Source: an uncultured Clostridia bacterium
GTDB lineage: Bacteria; Bacillota; Clostridia; Christensenellales; Borkfalkiaceae
NCBI GenBank assembly: GCA_944368925.1
Contig: CALVXG010000006.1
Location: forward strand, 1 to 64,000
Length of the DNA: 64,000 nt
Direction: 5' to 3'
Shown here: piece after piece, positions 25,961-35,484 of the stretch
Layout of the letters: every line of letters begins with the position of its first letter
How positions within the stretch are numbered: the first letter of the stretch is position 1
Position numbers and translations under genes: made by a program
The notes under the pieces: generated by a model
The model's database searches: none
Told to the model about the DNA's origin: nothing
What the model saw: only the letters and a program-made list of their open reading frames with translations

Positions 25961-27325
25961 ATGACTCGAAGGAAGGGCAGATTTCTTTTTGTAAGTTTTC
26001 TGATGCTGGCCGTGTTGTCGGCGTTTACGCTGACGGCGTATGCGGAGGACGGGGAGACGGCGGTGAAGACGGAAGAGATCGGATTTTCGCTGATGGAGAA
26101 CTGGGCGGACGGCGGAGACGCGCAGGAGCTGAAGGTATGCGACCTGTATTTTTCGCGGGATGTGCTTATGAAAGATGACGGCAGCAGCATAGGGTACTGG
26201 TTCCTGGACGGAGCGGATTTTACATATTTGCAGAAATATTTTGCGATCAACGGCAGGACGATGGAGGAGATCAACAAGAACACGGACACTTCGGACTACG
26301 TATTTTCGACCTTTCCGAGCACGGAAGGCGGGGTCTATGCGGTGCCTGTGGCGGTGTACAGTGCGGAGCCGAACCACATGCAGATCCGCATACACGAGAA
26401 GTATGTCGAAGACAATCTGAAAGGGAAAGAAATAACCGTTTCGGTGCTGGAAGGGTTTTACGCGACGGCGCGCACGACCAACGAAGACGCGTCCGGGTAC
26501 GAAACGGTGCGGTACGAACTTTCGAAGACGGTGACGTTTACGAAGGACGCGCAGGACAAGTGGACGTGCGATGCGGAGCTGGTGCCGTACGAAGCGCCCG
26601 AAGAGGTCATCGACCGTGCGGACATTGATTTTTCCGCGATCGAATACAAGCCGCTCTATGTGAGCGGGGTTTCGGAGATCGTGGTATACGACCAGGCGTC
26701 GCAGGCGGAATACATGGTACTGTATTTTGACAAGGCGGTATCCAACCAATATATACCGTACGCGTCGGCGGGCAAGCAGACGCTCACGAATCTTGCGAAA
26801 GCGGGGCTGGGCGTGACGCTCACGCAGGCGCAGATCGACAGCCTGTACGATTACCGTCTGGACATTTCGCTGAACGATTTTATCCGTATCGACGGGAAGA
26901 CGGTACGGGAAATGAAGAAAGAGGAGAAGATCAATCCCGATCAGAAGCTGTATCTATGCTGGTCGGGGAGCAGTTCCGATCCGCGGAGCGTGACCTTTTA
27001 TTTTGCGGGGGACGGGGAATCGTGGCTGGATCCTGCGCAGCGGCACACGCTGGAAGTTTTGGAAGGGTTCACGACGCCGCTGTTCGGGAAGGTGACAAAG
27101 ACGCAGACGTATTATTTCGATCCCGAAACGCGGGCGTGGAGCGAGACGGATTACGCGTCTTTGGACGCGCCTGTATATGACTGGTCTTTGCAGGAAGCGG
27201 AAGTGACGGCGTCCTGTTCGTCGGTGATCGGCGTAAGCGGAGCGGCATTTGCGGGAGCGCTGCTTGCGGGCGCGGCGGCGGGCGCGGTTTTGCTGCGCAA
27301 GAGAAAAGGAGGGGACAGGGCATGA
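25961..27325 (+). CDS. Secreted Cys-tail-anchored protein with two repeated domains
   Basis: 454 residues. Signal peptide ending around AYAED. Two domains of about 170 residues each share LYFSRDVL/LYFDKAVS, an AINGRTMEEI/RIDGKTVREM helix and a VLEGF strand, indicating duplication. The C-terminus is VTASCSSVIGV, a hydrophobic helix and RKRK, the Cys tail seen in five proteins here. AAGGAGG precedes the ATG at 25961, and the stop overlaps the next gene (ATGA). It probably displays binding domains at the cell surface at the head of module B. Function not recognised; similar domain pieces occur at the start of the protein at 32962. Confidence 0.7.
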   Translation: MTRRKGRFLFVSFLMLAVLSAFTLTAYAEDGETAVKTEEIGFSLMENWADGGDAQELKVCDLYFSRDVLMKDDGSSIGYWFLDGADFTYLQKYFAINGRTMEEINKNTDTSDYVFSTFPSTEGGVYAVPVAVYSAEPNHMQIRIHEKYVEDNLKGKEITVSVLEGFYATARTTNEDASGYETVRYELSKTVTFTKDAQDKWTCDAELVPYEAPEEVIDRADIDFSAIEYKPLYVSGVSEIVVYDQASQAEYMVLYFDKAVSNQYIPYASAGKQTLTNLAKAGLGVTLTQAQIDSLYDYRLDISLNDFIRIDGKTVREMKKEEKINPDQKLYLCWSGSSSDPRSVTFYFAGDGESWLDPAQRHTLEVLEGFTTPLFGKVTKTQTYYFDPETRAWSETDYASLDAPVYDWSLQEAEVTASCSSVIGVSGAAFAGALLAGAAAGAVLLRKRKGGDRA

Positions 27326-29727
27326 AGAAAAAACTGATCCGTGCGGGAGCGGCGCTGATGGGGCTTGTTCTGAGCGGGACGATGCTGTTCGGGTGCAGCG
27401 GGGGCACGGTTTTTCCCGAATACAACGGGGACACGGTGCATTATGCCGCGTCCGACGCGGAATTTGCCGATTTTCTGAACGATTTCACGCACAGGAACCT
27501 GCGTTTTGACGAAGAGAGCGTGGCGGATCCCGCGATGTCGCTGGGGACGGGCACGGGTTTTGCCAAAAACTGGGAGACGATGAGCCTGGTATGGAACAAC
27601 AGCCGCGGCAACGTTCTGGGGAACGACAAGCTGGAATCTATCCGTGATTTTCTGCGCACGATCACGCAGGACGGGTACGGAATGATCTACAACACGCACA
27701 ACACGTTCATGTCGGGGATGTCGAACCCCGGGGAGGGGGTATCGCAGGGCTGGCCCTTCCCGAACGCGACGAACAGTGCGGGGAACTGCACGACGTTCGA
27801 ATTCAATTATGCGACGGAAGCGCAGAACTGGAAAGCGAGTACGGGCGGCGGATTTTCGGTGCCGGGCAACGGATATGCGACGTTTGCGTTTACGGCGCCT
27901 TCGGCGGATACGCCCTTCCGTTTTTACAACGAAAACGTGACGACGAGCGCGGAGTCCGAAGGGATCGTGGCAAAGCACGCGCCGATCGTGGAGATCGAGT
28001 TGAGCTATACGGACGCGAACGGCGCTATCGGCGCGGAGACGGACGTGGCGGACGTAGCGGTGATATGGCAGACGGAAGCGGGCGGCGATACGTGGTACAG
28101 CGCGCCGCAGAGCCTGTATGCGACGACGGAGCAGACGATCGGGTATTCTTTTTCGTCGCGCATGTTCTTTTCCATGTATCTGAACGAGAACTGGGACGGG
28201 CAGGTCATCACATCGCTGGGGATCGAGATCACGCCCAAAGAGGGCAAGCGTCTGCGTCTGGCGGACGGGAAGATCAATTATATACGGCCCGGGTACGATA
28301 CGCGCCAGTCGAACGCGACCTATCAGTTTTTGCTTGCGCTCAACAATTATATTTCCTATACGAACGACACGCAGTTTCTGCAAGAGATGCTGACCAAAGC
28401 GCGGCGGGCGACGCTGTTTCTGACCTACGTATTGCAGGGAGAAGAGGGGCTATTGGACATATCCTATCTGTACGGGCATAACGGGATCGGTTCTTCCGCG
28501 GAAAACGGGACGCTGATCCGCCATGCGGGCGACGGGCTCGGCAACGGGTATTGGGACATACTTCCCTCGGCGGCGAAAGACGTGGAAGCGAACACGTATT
28601 TTTACCAGGCGCTGGGAGCGATGGCGTCTTTGGAGCGGCGTGCCGCGGCGGCGGGGATCACGGCGCCGAACGGCGCGGTGAAGAACCGTACTCCGGGCGG
28701 CGAAGAAGTGGGGTACGCTTACACGGCCGAAGCGCTGGACGCGCTGCGGGAAGAAGTGAAAGCGAACATGGAAAAGGACATTGAACCCATGCTTCAGAGC
28801 GACGGGAGCTACGCGAATGCGGGCGGGTTCTGGAACGCCGAAACGGGGCGTTTTGCGCGCGGCGTGCGCGCGGATACGGGCGCGATTCTCGATTACGGTT
28901 ACATATATCTGAACGAAGAGGCGGTTGCCGCGGGGATCGGGACGCAGGAGCAGCGGGAGCAGATCCTTTCCTGGATCGCGGGCGAGCGGATCGTGGAAGG
29001 GGACACGAGCACGGGCGAAGATATTTATTTTTATCGGTTTGCGCCCCGCTCCTCGACGGTGCACAACGCGTTGGATTATATCTGGACGTACAACGAGACG
29101 ACGGATTTCAGCAAATCGGTGCAAAACGGCGGGGCGGTGATCTGCTGGAGCTATTACGACATTCTCTCGCGCATTGCGGTGAGGGGAGCGGACGACGCGT
29201 TTGAGCGGTTCAAGCAGATCCAGGCTTGGTACAACGACGTGCAGGCGACGGGCGGCACGGGCACGAATTTTTACAACGATTACTATATGTATCTGGAAAC
29301 GGGTACGGGCATTTATGTATTGCAGCAGTCGGGTGCGCAGAACGGAGCGATGGGGCTGGACACGGAATTTCTGGAGAGCATTCTGCTGCACGCGGCGGTG
29401 CCGTTCGGATTTTTCGGAATGGACGCGGGCACGCTCGACACGGTATCCTTTACGAACAGGCTGCCCTCGCAGCTGAAGTGGTGGCAGATCGACAACATGC
29501 TTTACGGCGGGGTGACGTACTCGGTGCGCATGGAGCGTGACGCGCTGACGATCACGGACGTTTCGGGCGAGGTGCCGCAGGGGTACAAGATCGTTTTGCG
29601 GTTTACGGAACCCGAAAAGGGGTACAAAGTGACGGTAGACGGAAAGGAGACTTCGGACTATACGGCGGAGGGCGGGATCGTCTCGGTGACGGTGCCGTTC
29701 GGGAACGTTACGGTGCGGGTAGGATAA
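27322..29727 (+). CDS. Large lipoprotein with (alpha/alpha)6-barrel hydrolase-like region
   Basis: 801 residues. Lipobox Cys at residue 25 (MLFGC). An N-terminal helical part is followed by a beta-sandwich (about 150-320), then a long helical region with SYLYGHNGIGS, HAGDGLGNGYWDILPSAAKD, FARGVRADTGAILDYGYIYLNEEAV and NGGAVICWSYYDILSRI, as in six-hairpin glycosidases, and a short beta-domain at the end. The NGYWDILP motif has an Asp at a typical catalytic spot. I infer an extracellular glycosidase, family unassigned. It is translationally coupled to the preceding surface protein. Confidence 0.65.
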   Translation: MKKKLIRAGAALMGLVLSGTMLFGCSGGTVFPEYNGDTVHYAASDAEFADFLNDFTHRNLRFDEESVADPAMSLGTGTGFAKNWETMSLVWNNSRGNVLGNDKLESIRDFLRTITQDGYGMIYNTHNTFMSGMSNPGEGVSQGWPFPNATNSAGNCTTFEFNYATEAQNWKASTGGGFSVPGNGYATFAFTAPSADTPFRFYNENVTTSAESEGIVAKHAPIVEIELSYTDANGAIGAETDVADVAVIWQTEAGGDTWYSAPQSLYATTEQTIGYSFSSRMFFSMYLNENWDGQVITSLGIEITPKEGKRLRLADGKINYIRPGYDTRQSNATYQFLLALNNYISYTNDTQFLQEMLTKARRATLFLTYVLQGEEGLLDISYLYGHNGIGSSAENGTLIRHAGDGLGNGYWDILPSAAKDVEANTYFYQALGAMASLERRAAAAGITAPNGAVKNRTPGGEEVGYAYTAEALDALREEVKANMEKDIEPMLQSDGSYANAGGFWNAETGRFARGVRADTGAILDYGYIYLNEEAVAAGIGTQEQREQILSWIAGERIVEGDTSTGEDIYFYRFAPRSSTVHNALDYIWTYNETTDFSKSVQNGGAVICWSYYDILSRIAVRGADDAFERFKQIQAWYNDVQATGGTGTNFYNDYYMYLETGTGIYVLQQSGAQNGAMGLDTEFLESILLHAAVPFGFFGMDAGTLDTVSFTNRLPSQLKWWQIDNMLYGGVTYSVRMERDALTITDVSGEVPQGYKIVLRFTEPEKGYKVTVDGKETSDYTAEGGIVSVTVPFGNVTVRVG

Positions 29728-29739
29728 AAAAGGGAGAGC

Positions 29740-29760
29740 GGCGGCGCGGAACGCGCCGCC
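29740..29760 (+). other. Intercistronic GC hairpin
   Basis: GGCGGCGCG pairs with CGCGCCGCC around GAA, no T-tract, just upstream of the GGAGG that serves the binding-protein gene. It could be a message-stability element raising expression of the binding protein relative to upstream genes. Confidence 0.5.
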
Positions 29761-29773
29761 ACACGGAGGAAAT

Positions 29774-31123
29774 ATGAGATCGGTAAAAAGAATAGTTTCA
29801 TTTTTGGCGGCGGTTTGTCTGCTGTTGACGGCGGTCGGGTTTGCAGGGTGCCGCTCTTCGAAGGAAGACGCGGCCGACACGCTGACCATCGGCGTATCGA
29901 ACAATACGAGCGAGATCAACAACATCAACACCTTCCGCAAGGCGTACCTGCTCAAAAACCCGGGCGCGAAGATCGAGATCGTGCGGATCAGCGGGTCGTT
30001 TGACAACACGCTGGTGCGGCTGATCAATTCGGAAGATCTGCCCGACATCGTGCAGGTGTATGATTTTTCCGCGCAGTATTGGACGGATGCGGGGCTTTAC
30101 TATCCGATCAGCGGGTATATGGAGCGGGACGGCATAGCGGAAGAGGATTATTTTGATTCGATCGTATCCATGGCGAAGAGCGGGACGGACGGGCAAATGT
30201 ACTGGGCGCCGCGCGATTACAACAAGGTAGTGGTCTGTTTCAACACAGCCATATTCGAAGCGGCGGGGATCGGGCCGGACGACGAGCTTTATCCGAGCGA
30301 CGATTGGACGTGGTCGGAGTTTGAAGCGACCTGCCGTGCGCTGAAAGCGAAGACGACGGAGATCTTGCAAACGACGTCGCAGCAGATCTTTTATCCTGCG
30401 GACATGAATCTGAACTGGGAGGCGGTGTATTATCCCGCCATGCGCACCTACGGCGGCGATTTTTACGACGTGACGGACAGCGGCGTGACGGCTCTGAAAG
30501 ATTTGGGCGCGATCAAGCAAGCGATGAACACGATCCTTGCGCCCGCGGACGAAGGATTGGCGGTAGAGCCGACGCAGACGGGTTCGCCGTTTGCATCCCG
30601 CCAGTGCGCGATGATGTTTGCGGTGCGGCCGAACGTGGTTTCGTACGCGAATTCGCTCAAAGACGCGAACGGAAACGCCACGATCGACTTTGTATCGCTC
30701 CCTGCTTTGGAAGGGGCGGAAACTTCGTATATCGGCATGGGGTGTACGGGATACGCGATCTCGAAGCAATGCCCCGAGGAAAAGCGCGAGCTTGCCTGGG
30801 ATTTTCTGAAATTCGTGATGACCGAAGAGGGGCAGACGGCGTTCGGGGAATCGGGGGCGGGCGTGCCCGTACTCAAATCGATGGCGCAGGATCCGCAGGC
30901 GGCGTTCCGTCAGTATCTTCCTGGCAAAAATCACGAGGCGTTCATTCAGTTTGACGAGAGAGATCTGCCGATGACGGAATATCTGAACGGGGTAGACCCG
31001 TCCAAGCACCTGGCGGTGCGCGCCGTTCTTGTCGACAATCTCACCAAAAATCTCTTTTCCGCGGGCGACCGCGACGGCTATTACGCGGAGCTGAAAGAGA
31101 GATTGGAAAACGCCCTGCGCTGA
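29774..31123 (+). CDS. ABC importer solute-binding lipoprotein (family 1), module B
   Basis: 449 residues. Lipobox Cys at residue 26 (GFAGC). The mature chain shows NNINTFRKAYLLKNPGAKIEIV, a DIVQVYDFS strand, WAPRDYNKVVVCFNTAIFEAAG in the hinge area and EEKRELAWDFLKFVMTEEGQ near the end, all typical of sugar-binding components. GGAGG precedes the ATG. Followed by two permeases (9 and 1 bases spacing). Confidence 0.9.
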   Translation: MRSVKRIVSFLAAVCLLLTAVGFAGCRSSKEDAADTLTIGVSNNTSEINNINTFRKAYLLKNPGAKIEIVRISGSFDNTLVRLINSEDLPDIVQVYDFSAQYWTDAGLYYPISGYMERDGIAEEDYFDSIVSMAKSGTDGQMYWAPRDYNKVVVCFNTAIFEAAGIGPDDELYPSDDWTWSEFEATCRALKAKTTEILQTTSQQIFYPADMNLNWEAVYYPAMRTYGGDFYDVTDSGVTALKDLGAIKQAMNTILAPADEGLAVEPTQTGSPFASRQCAMMFAVRPNVVSYANSLKDANGNATIDFVSLPALEGAETSYIGMGCTGYAISKQCPEEKRELAWDFLKFVMTEEGQTAFGESGAGVPVLKSMAQDPQAAFRQYLPGKNHEAFIQFDERDLPMTEYLNGVDPSKHLAVRAVLVDNLTKNLFSAGDRDGYYAELKERLENALR

Positions 31124-31132
31124 GGAAAGAGG

Positions 31133-32053
31133 ATGAATAAAATTTCTGCGAAAGTCAAAAAGCGGATCGCGGCGAACGTGACGGGGTACCTGCTCATTCT
31201 TCCGCTGCTGATCGGGCTCGTGATTTTTACCGTCTATCCGCTGCTTGTTTCGCTTTTTAACAGTTTTTTCTACAATTACGACGGGTTCAGTCCCTATTCG
31301 GAGTTTGAGTTCGGGTTCGGGAATTACGCGCGCGCCTTTACGGGGTACGAGAGCAAAGTGTTCTGGAAATCGGTCGGGATCACCTTTTCGTATGCGGCGG
31401 TGATGGTGCCGCTGGGACTGGTGCTTTCGTTTTTGCTGGCCCTCTTTTTAAACCAGAAGACAAAGGGCGTCGGGGTCTTCCGCCTTATTTACTACATTCC
31501 CTGTCTGATCCCGTCCATCGTCTCTTCGATGATCTATCTGTACATTTTCAACCCGTATTACGGACTTATGAACGACATTTTTGCGGCCGTCGGTCTGCCG
31601 AAGAGTCAATTTTTCAATTCGGACGATTACGTCGCGGTGGTCACGTATATGTTCATGAGCCTGTTCGGGATCGGCGGGGGAATGCTGATCTGGCTTGCGG
31701 GACTCAAATCCATTCCCTCCACCTATTACGAAGCGGCGAAGATCGAGGGCGGCGGCTATTTTTACTCGCTTGTCAGAATCACGGTGCCGCTTTGTTCGCC
31801 GTACATATTTTACCAGCTCATCACGAACGTGATCGCCACGCTGCAGATCTGCAGTGCGGCGTACATGATCTCCTCGTCGGGCGGGGTGGACGACAACCTG
31901 CTCTTTTTCGGGCTGTACATTTACCGTAACTTCATGAACAACAATTTCGGGTATTCTTCGGCGCTGGCGTACCTGCTGTTCGTGGTGGTGGCGGTGCTTT
32001 CGGGCATTTTGTTCCGTTTCAACAAGTACGTGTACTACGAGGGGGACAACTGA
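31133..32053 (+). CDS. ABC sugar permease, MalF/UgpA type, module B
   Basis: 306 residues with six helices. Opens with GYLLILPLLIGLVIFTVYPLLVSL, standard for the first helix. EAA loop YYEAAKIEGGGYFYSLVRIT at about residue 197. Ends one base before the next permease. Confidence 0.93.
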   Translation: MNKISAKVKKRIAANVTGYLLILPLLIGLVIFTVYPLLVSLFNSFFYNYDGFSPYSEFEFGFGNYARAFTGYESKVFWKSVGITFSYAAVMVPLGLVLSFLLALFLNQKTKGVGVFRLIYYIPCLIPSIVSSMIYLYIFNPYYGLMNDIFAAVGLPKSQFFNSDDYVAVVTYMFMSLFGIGGGMLIWLAGLKSIPSTYYEAAKIEGGGYFYSLVRITVPLCSPYIFYQLITNVIATLQICSAAYMISSSGGVDDNLLFFGLYIYRNFMNNNFGYSSALAYLLFVVVAVLSGILFRFNKYVYYEGDN

Positions 32054-32054
32054 G

Positions 32055-32912
32055 ATGGAAAGGTCACGGGCCGTAAAAAAAGTGCTTCGCAAAGCGGTTG
32101 TTTATTTCTTTTTTGTACTTATTTCCGCGTTTTTTCTGTTTCCGCTCATCGTCATGTTTTTCCGCAGTTTTTTCACGACGGCGGAAAGCCTGCGTATCGG
32201 CGCGGGATTGTTCCCTTCGGGGGAGTGGAACTGGGGATCGTACGCGCAGGCGATCGACAGCGATTTTTTAAAATATTTCGGCAATACGCTGATCGTGATC
32301 CTTGCCAACGTGATCGGACAGCCGCTTACGGCGGGATTGGCGGCGTACGCGTTCACGAAAGTGAAGTTTGACGGCAGGAAGATCATTTTCACCGTCGCCA
32401 TGGGTACGATCATGCTGCCGAGCATTCTCACGATGATCCCCGTATACAAGATATTCGTGGATATCGGCTGGACGAACACGCTCCTGCCGATCACGGTTCC
32501 CGCGTTTTTCGGGGGTGGGTTTCTGAATATCTTTCTGATCATGCAATTTATCCGCAGTCTTCCCAAGGAGATGGAAGAAGCGGCGGTCATGGACGGCGCG
32601 AACGTTCTGCATCTGATGTTCCGCATCACCTTTCCGCTCGTGTTTCCCGTCATCGCGCTGGTTGCGGTACAGTCGTTTTTCTTCGCGTGGAACGATTTCA
32701 TGGGCCCGTTGATGTATATTACGGACGACGATCTGTTTACGCTGTCGGTCGGCATTTACAACAAATTCTTTACGGCGATAACGCCCGAAGAATCCATGCC
32801 CAACGTACAGATGGCGACGGGTGTTCTGATTCTGATTCCGCCGATGATCGTATTCATGCTGTTTCAGAAACAGCTGGTGGAGGGTGTCACGCTTACGGGC
32901 CTGAAAGCATAA
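32055..32912 (+). CDS. ABC sugar permease, MalG type, module B
   Basis: 285 residues. EAA loop MEEAAVMDGANVLHLMFRIT at about residue 173 and C-terminus FQKQLVEGVTLTGLKA, standard for MalG-type proteins. About 50 bases separate it from the next gene. Confidence 0.93.
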   Translation: MERSRAVKKVLRKAVVYFFFVLISAFFLFPLIVMFFRSFFTTAESLRIGAGLFPSGEWNWGSYAQAIDSDFLKYFGNTLIVILANVIGQPLTAGLAAYAFTKVKFDGRKIIFTVAMGTIMLPSILTMIPVYKIFVDIGWTNTLLPITVPAFFGGGFLNIFLIMQFIRSLPKEMEEAAVMDGANVLHLMFRITFPLVFPVIALVAVQSFFFAWNDFMGPLMYITDDDLFTLSVGIYNKFFTAITPEESMPNVQMATGVLILIPPMIVFMLFQKQLVEGVTLTGLKA

Positions 32913-32961
32913 AAAACGGCGTTGCACCGAGGATAGAAAAAATTTTTTAAGGGGTAAAATT

Positions 32962-35229
32962 ATGAAAACGGTTTCAAAACACAGGGCTTTCATGTTGGCC
33001 GTACTGTTTGCGCTCTGTCTTGCCTGCCTGGCGGCGGGGATGGGAATGCGCTATGCGGTACGCGCCGCGGGCACGGCGGTCGAAACGGAAGTGAAGTCCG
33101 TAGAGGTAAACACCGATGCGAGCGGCATGACCTGGTTTACGCTGAGCGTAAACGATTACGAGGGGCAGAGCAACTATAACGGCGGAGACGGGCGCGACGC
33201 GGTGGTGGAGCGGCTGAACGCGCTGAATACGCTCTCGCACATTTATTTTGACGGGACGTCCCTTTCGGAACTGACGGACGGTTCGTTTGCGGGAGTGGAT
33301 ATGTATATCAATCTGTGGGGCAGGAACGGCGCTTTTTCGGTGAACAAGATCGCGCAGACGAGCATCGAGGTCAAGGCAGGCTGCGAATTTCCCTCTTTTG
33401 CGTACGCATCCGGTGCGGGCGATACCGTCTATGTGACGGAGAAGGACGTCGTGTTTCAGAATACGGACGGGCATTGGGACGTGCAGCGCCCCGTGGAAAC
33501 CATGCCCGCTCTGACCGTTGCCGATTGGAAGACGACGTGGAGCGATGACACGACGCAGATCATGATCATGCCGGGGCTCGGCAATTTGGATGCGGGCGGA
33601 TATGTCAACGATAATGCGGGTACGTACCCCGTAGATCTGGCGCAATACATCGTGATCGGGGATGCGATGACCGAAAACGGCGTAACGGAAAACGGCAGGA
33701 CGGTACGCGAGATCGTCGCGCAAAACCAAAGCGAGAACACATATTCCGGTGTCAAATTCCCCATGACGGTAGGGGACGTTTACAGTCCCGTACTCATTTA
33801 CGGCGGCGGCGATCACATCGAAGTGTATATTTTGGACGAATACAAAGCGCAGGGCAACTTTACGCTGACGATCAAAAAGGGATTTACGCTGACGATCGGA
33901 GGGGTGAATTATGTCACGGCGGAAGATCTTGTGTACGGGTATGTGACGGCGTTTGACGGGTCGGCGATGGTCAATGCGTGGACGCGTTTTTACGAGATCA
34001 CCTGGAACGTGAACGGGACGGAAACGAAGCAATTCGTGGCGGACGGCACGGTCCCCTCGTTCGGCGGAAGCACGGACAAGGCGAGCACGGAATCCACCGA
34101 TTTCACGTTTGCGGGGTGGGATACGGAGCCCGTCGAGGCGGAAGCGAATGCGACGTACACGGCAACGTACACCGAAAGCGCGCGCAAATACAACGTCACG
34201 TTCATGAACAGGTCGGAGCAATTCGAGCAGGTGTCGGCGGCGTACGGCACGATTCCCGCGCCTGCGGGAACGCCCGAAAAGGCGTCCGACGTGCAGTACG
34301 ATTACACGTTTTCGGGCTGGTCGGCGACGGACGGCGGCGAAAAGCTGGACGAACTTCCCGCGGTTTCGGGCGAGGCGACGTATTATGCGGTATTCACGCA
34401 GAGCGTGCGCAAATACACCGTGACGTACAAGAACGGCGAGGACGTGCTTGCGTCATACCAAGCGGAATACGGCGCGGTGACGCCCGCGTACGAGGGCGAA
34501 ACGCCCGTGAAAGCCGCGGATGCGCAGTATACGTACACGTTCAAAGATTGGGGAACCGTGGCGGCGACGGTGGAAAGCGACGCGGTCTACGAAGCGCAGT
34601 ACACGCAGACGGTCAACAAATATACGGTTGTCTTTATGAACGGCACGGAAAAGCTGGCGGAAACGGAATACGAGTACGGCGCGGTTCCCGCGTACGACGG
34701 GGCGGCGCCCGAAAAGGCGGCGGACGTGCAGTATACCTATACGTTCGGCGGCTGGAGCGAGGAAGAGGGCGGCGCGCTTTTGGATCAGCTTCCCGCGGTG
34801 ACGGGCGCGGCGACGTACTATGCGGCGTTCAGACAGACGGTGAACAAATACGTGATCACGGTGACGTTCGAAGGGGTGGAAAAGGCACCTGCCGAGCTGA
34901 CGCTCGAATACGGCGCAGCGCTTGATTTTGCACAATTTTCGCAAGACGGTTACGAATTTGTGGTCTATGACGGAGAAAGCGAAGTGGATTCGTACACGGT
35001 GACGGGAGACGGAGCACTCACCGTAAAGTATACAAAAGCACCCGACAGCGGAGAGGATCAGACGCCGGGCGGTGACGATCAGATACCCGGCGGAAACGAT
35101 CAGAACCCCTCGGACGGCGAACCGACTGGCTGCAGCGGCGCATTGGCGGCGTCCGGCATTGCGGGCGCGGCGGCTGCCGCATTGCTGCTCGGCGCGGGGC
35201 TTATCCTGCGCAGGAGAAAGCAGGACTAA
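32962..35229 (+). CDS. Secreted Cys-tail-anchored protein with InlB-type repeats
   Basis: 755 residues. Signal peptide at 1-36. The N-terminal 340 residues form beta-rich domains related to those of the protein at 25961. From about 345 to 690 there are four to five repeats of about 65 residues with the pattern RKYNVTFMN, an aromatic-rich middle, FSGW, then ATYYAVFTQ, as in Listeria-Bacteroides repeats. An acidic Gly/Pro linker leads to PTGCSGALAAS, a hydrophobic helix and RRRK. It probably projects a binding head away from the wall. AAGGGG precedes the ATG. It closes module B and is followed by strong terminators. Confidence 0.75.
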   Translation: MKTVSKHRAFMLAVLFALCLACLAAGMGMRYAVRAAGTAVETEVKSVEVNTDASGMTWFTLSVNDYEGQSNYNGGDGRDAVVERLNALNTLSHIYFDGTSLSELTDGSFAGVDMYINLWGRNGAFSVNKIAQTSIEVKAGCEFPSFAYASGAGDTVYVTEKDVVFQNTDGHWDVQRPVETMPALTVADWKTTWSDDTTQIMIMPGLGNLDAGGYVNDNAGTYPVDLAQYIVIGDAMTENGVTENGRTVREIVAQNQSENTYSGVKFPMTVGDVYSPVLIYGGGDHIEVYILDEYKAQGNFTLTIKKGFTLTIGGVNYVTAEDLVYGYVTAFDGSAMVNAWTRFYEITWNVNGTETKQFVADGTVPSFGGSTDKASTESTDFTFAGWDTEPVEAEANATYTATYTESARKYNVTFMNRSEQFEQVSAAYGTIPAPAGTPEKASDVQYDYTFSGWSATDGGEKLDELPAVSGEATYYAVFTQSVRKYTVTYKNGEDVLASYQAEYGAVTPAYEGETPVKAADAQYTYTFKDWGTVAATVESDAVYEAQYTQTVNKYTVVFMNGTEKLAETEYEYGAVPAYDGAAPEKAADVQYTYTFGGWSEEEGGALLDQLPAVTGAATYYAAFRQTVNKYVITVTFEGVEKAPAELTLEYGAALDFAQFSQDGYEFVVYDGESEVDSYTVTGDGALTVKYTKAPDSGEDQTPGGDDQIPGGNDQNPSDGEPTGCSGALAASGIAGAAAAALLLGAGLILRRRKQD

Positions 35230-35286
35230 AAAAGATTTCTTTCGCGTGTAATGCGTAAGATATAAATTTATTTGCCTGTTAAAGTG

Positions 35287-35333
35287 AAAAGGCCCGATCG
35301 CGCGAGCATATGCTCTTGCGATCGGGCCTTTTT
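35287..35333 (+). terminator. Strong intrinsic terminator ending module B
   Basis: AAAAGGCCCGATCGC pairs with GCGATCGGGCCTTTT around a loop with a further GAGCATATGCTC palindrome; TTTTT follows. Confidence 0.88.
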
Positions 35334-35340
35334 CTGCAGG

Positions 35341-35372
35341 AAAAAACAGCCGCCTTTTGACGGCTGTTTTTT
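35341..35372. terminator. Bidirectional terminator between convergent genes
   Basis: AAAAAACAGCCG pairs with CGGCTGTTTTTT, loop of 8. It can serve both module B and the minus-strand mannosidase. Confidence 0.85.
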
Positions 35373-35484
35373 AATTGTTTTAACCGTAAGAAACTCTTTG
35401 ATCGCGGGAGGTGCCGCAAGTCTTTTCTGCCCGAAATACAGACCGTATTCGGGTATTTGGCGCGTATAAGTTTGCCCCAAAAAG

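Noticed and set aside
35272-35469. 65-codon open frame between convergent genes
   Set aside because: It lies entirely across two strong terminators and has no ribosome site.
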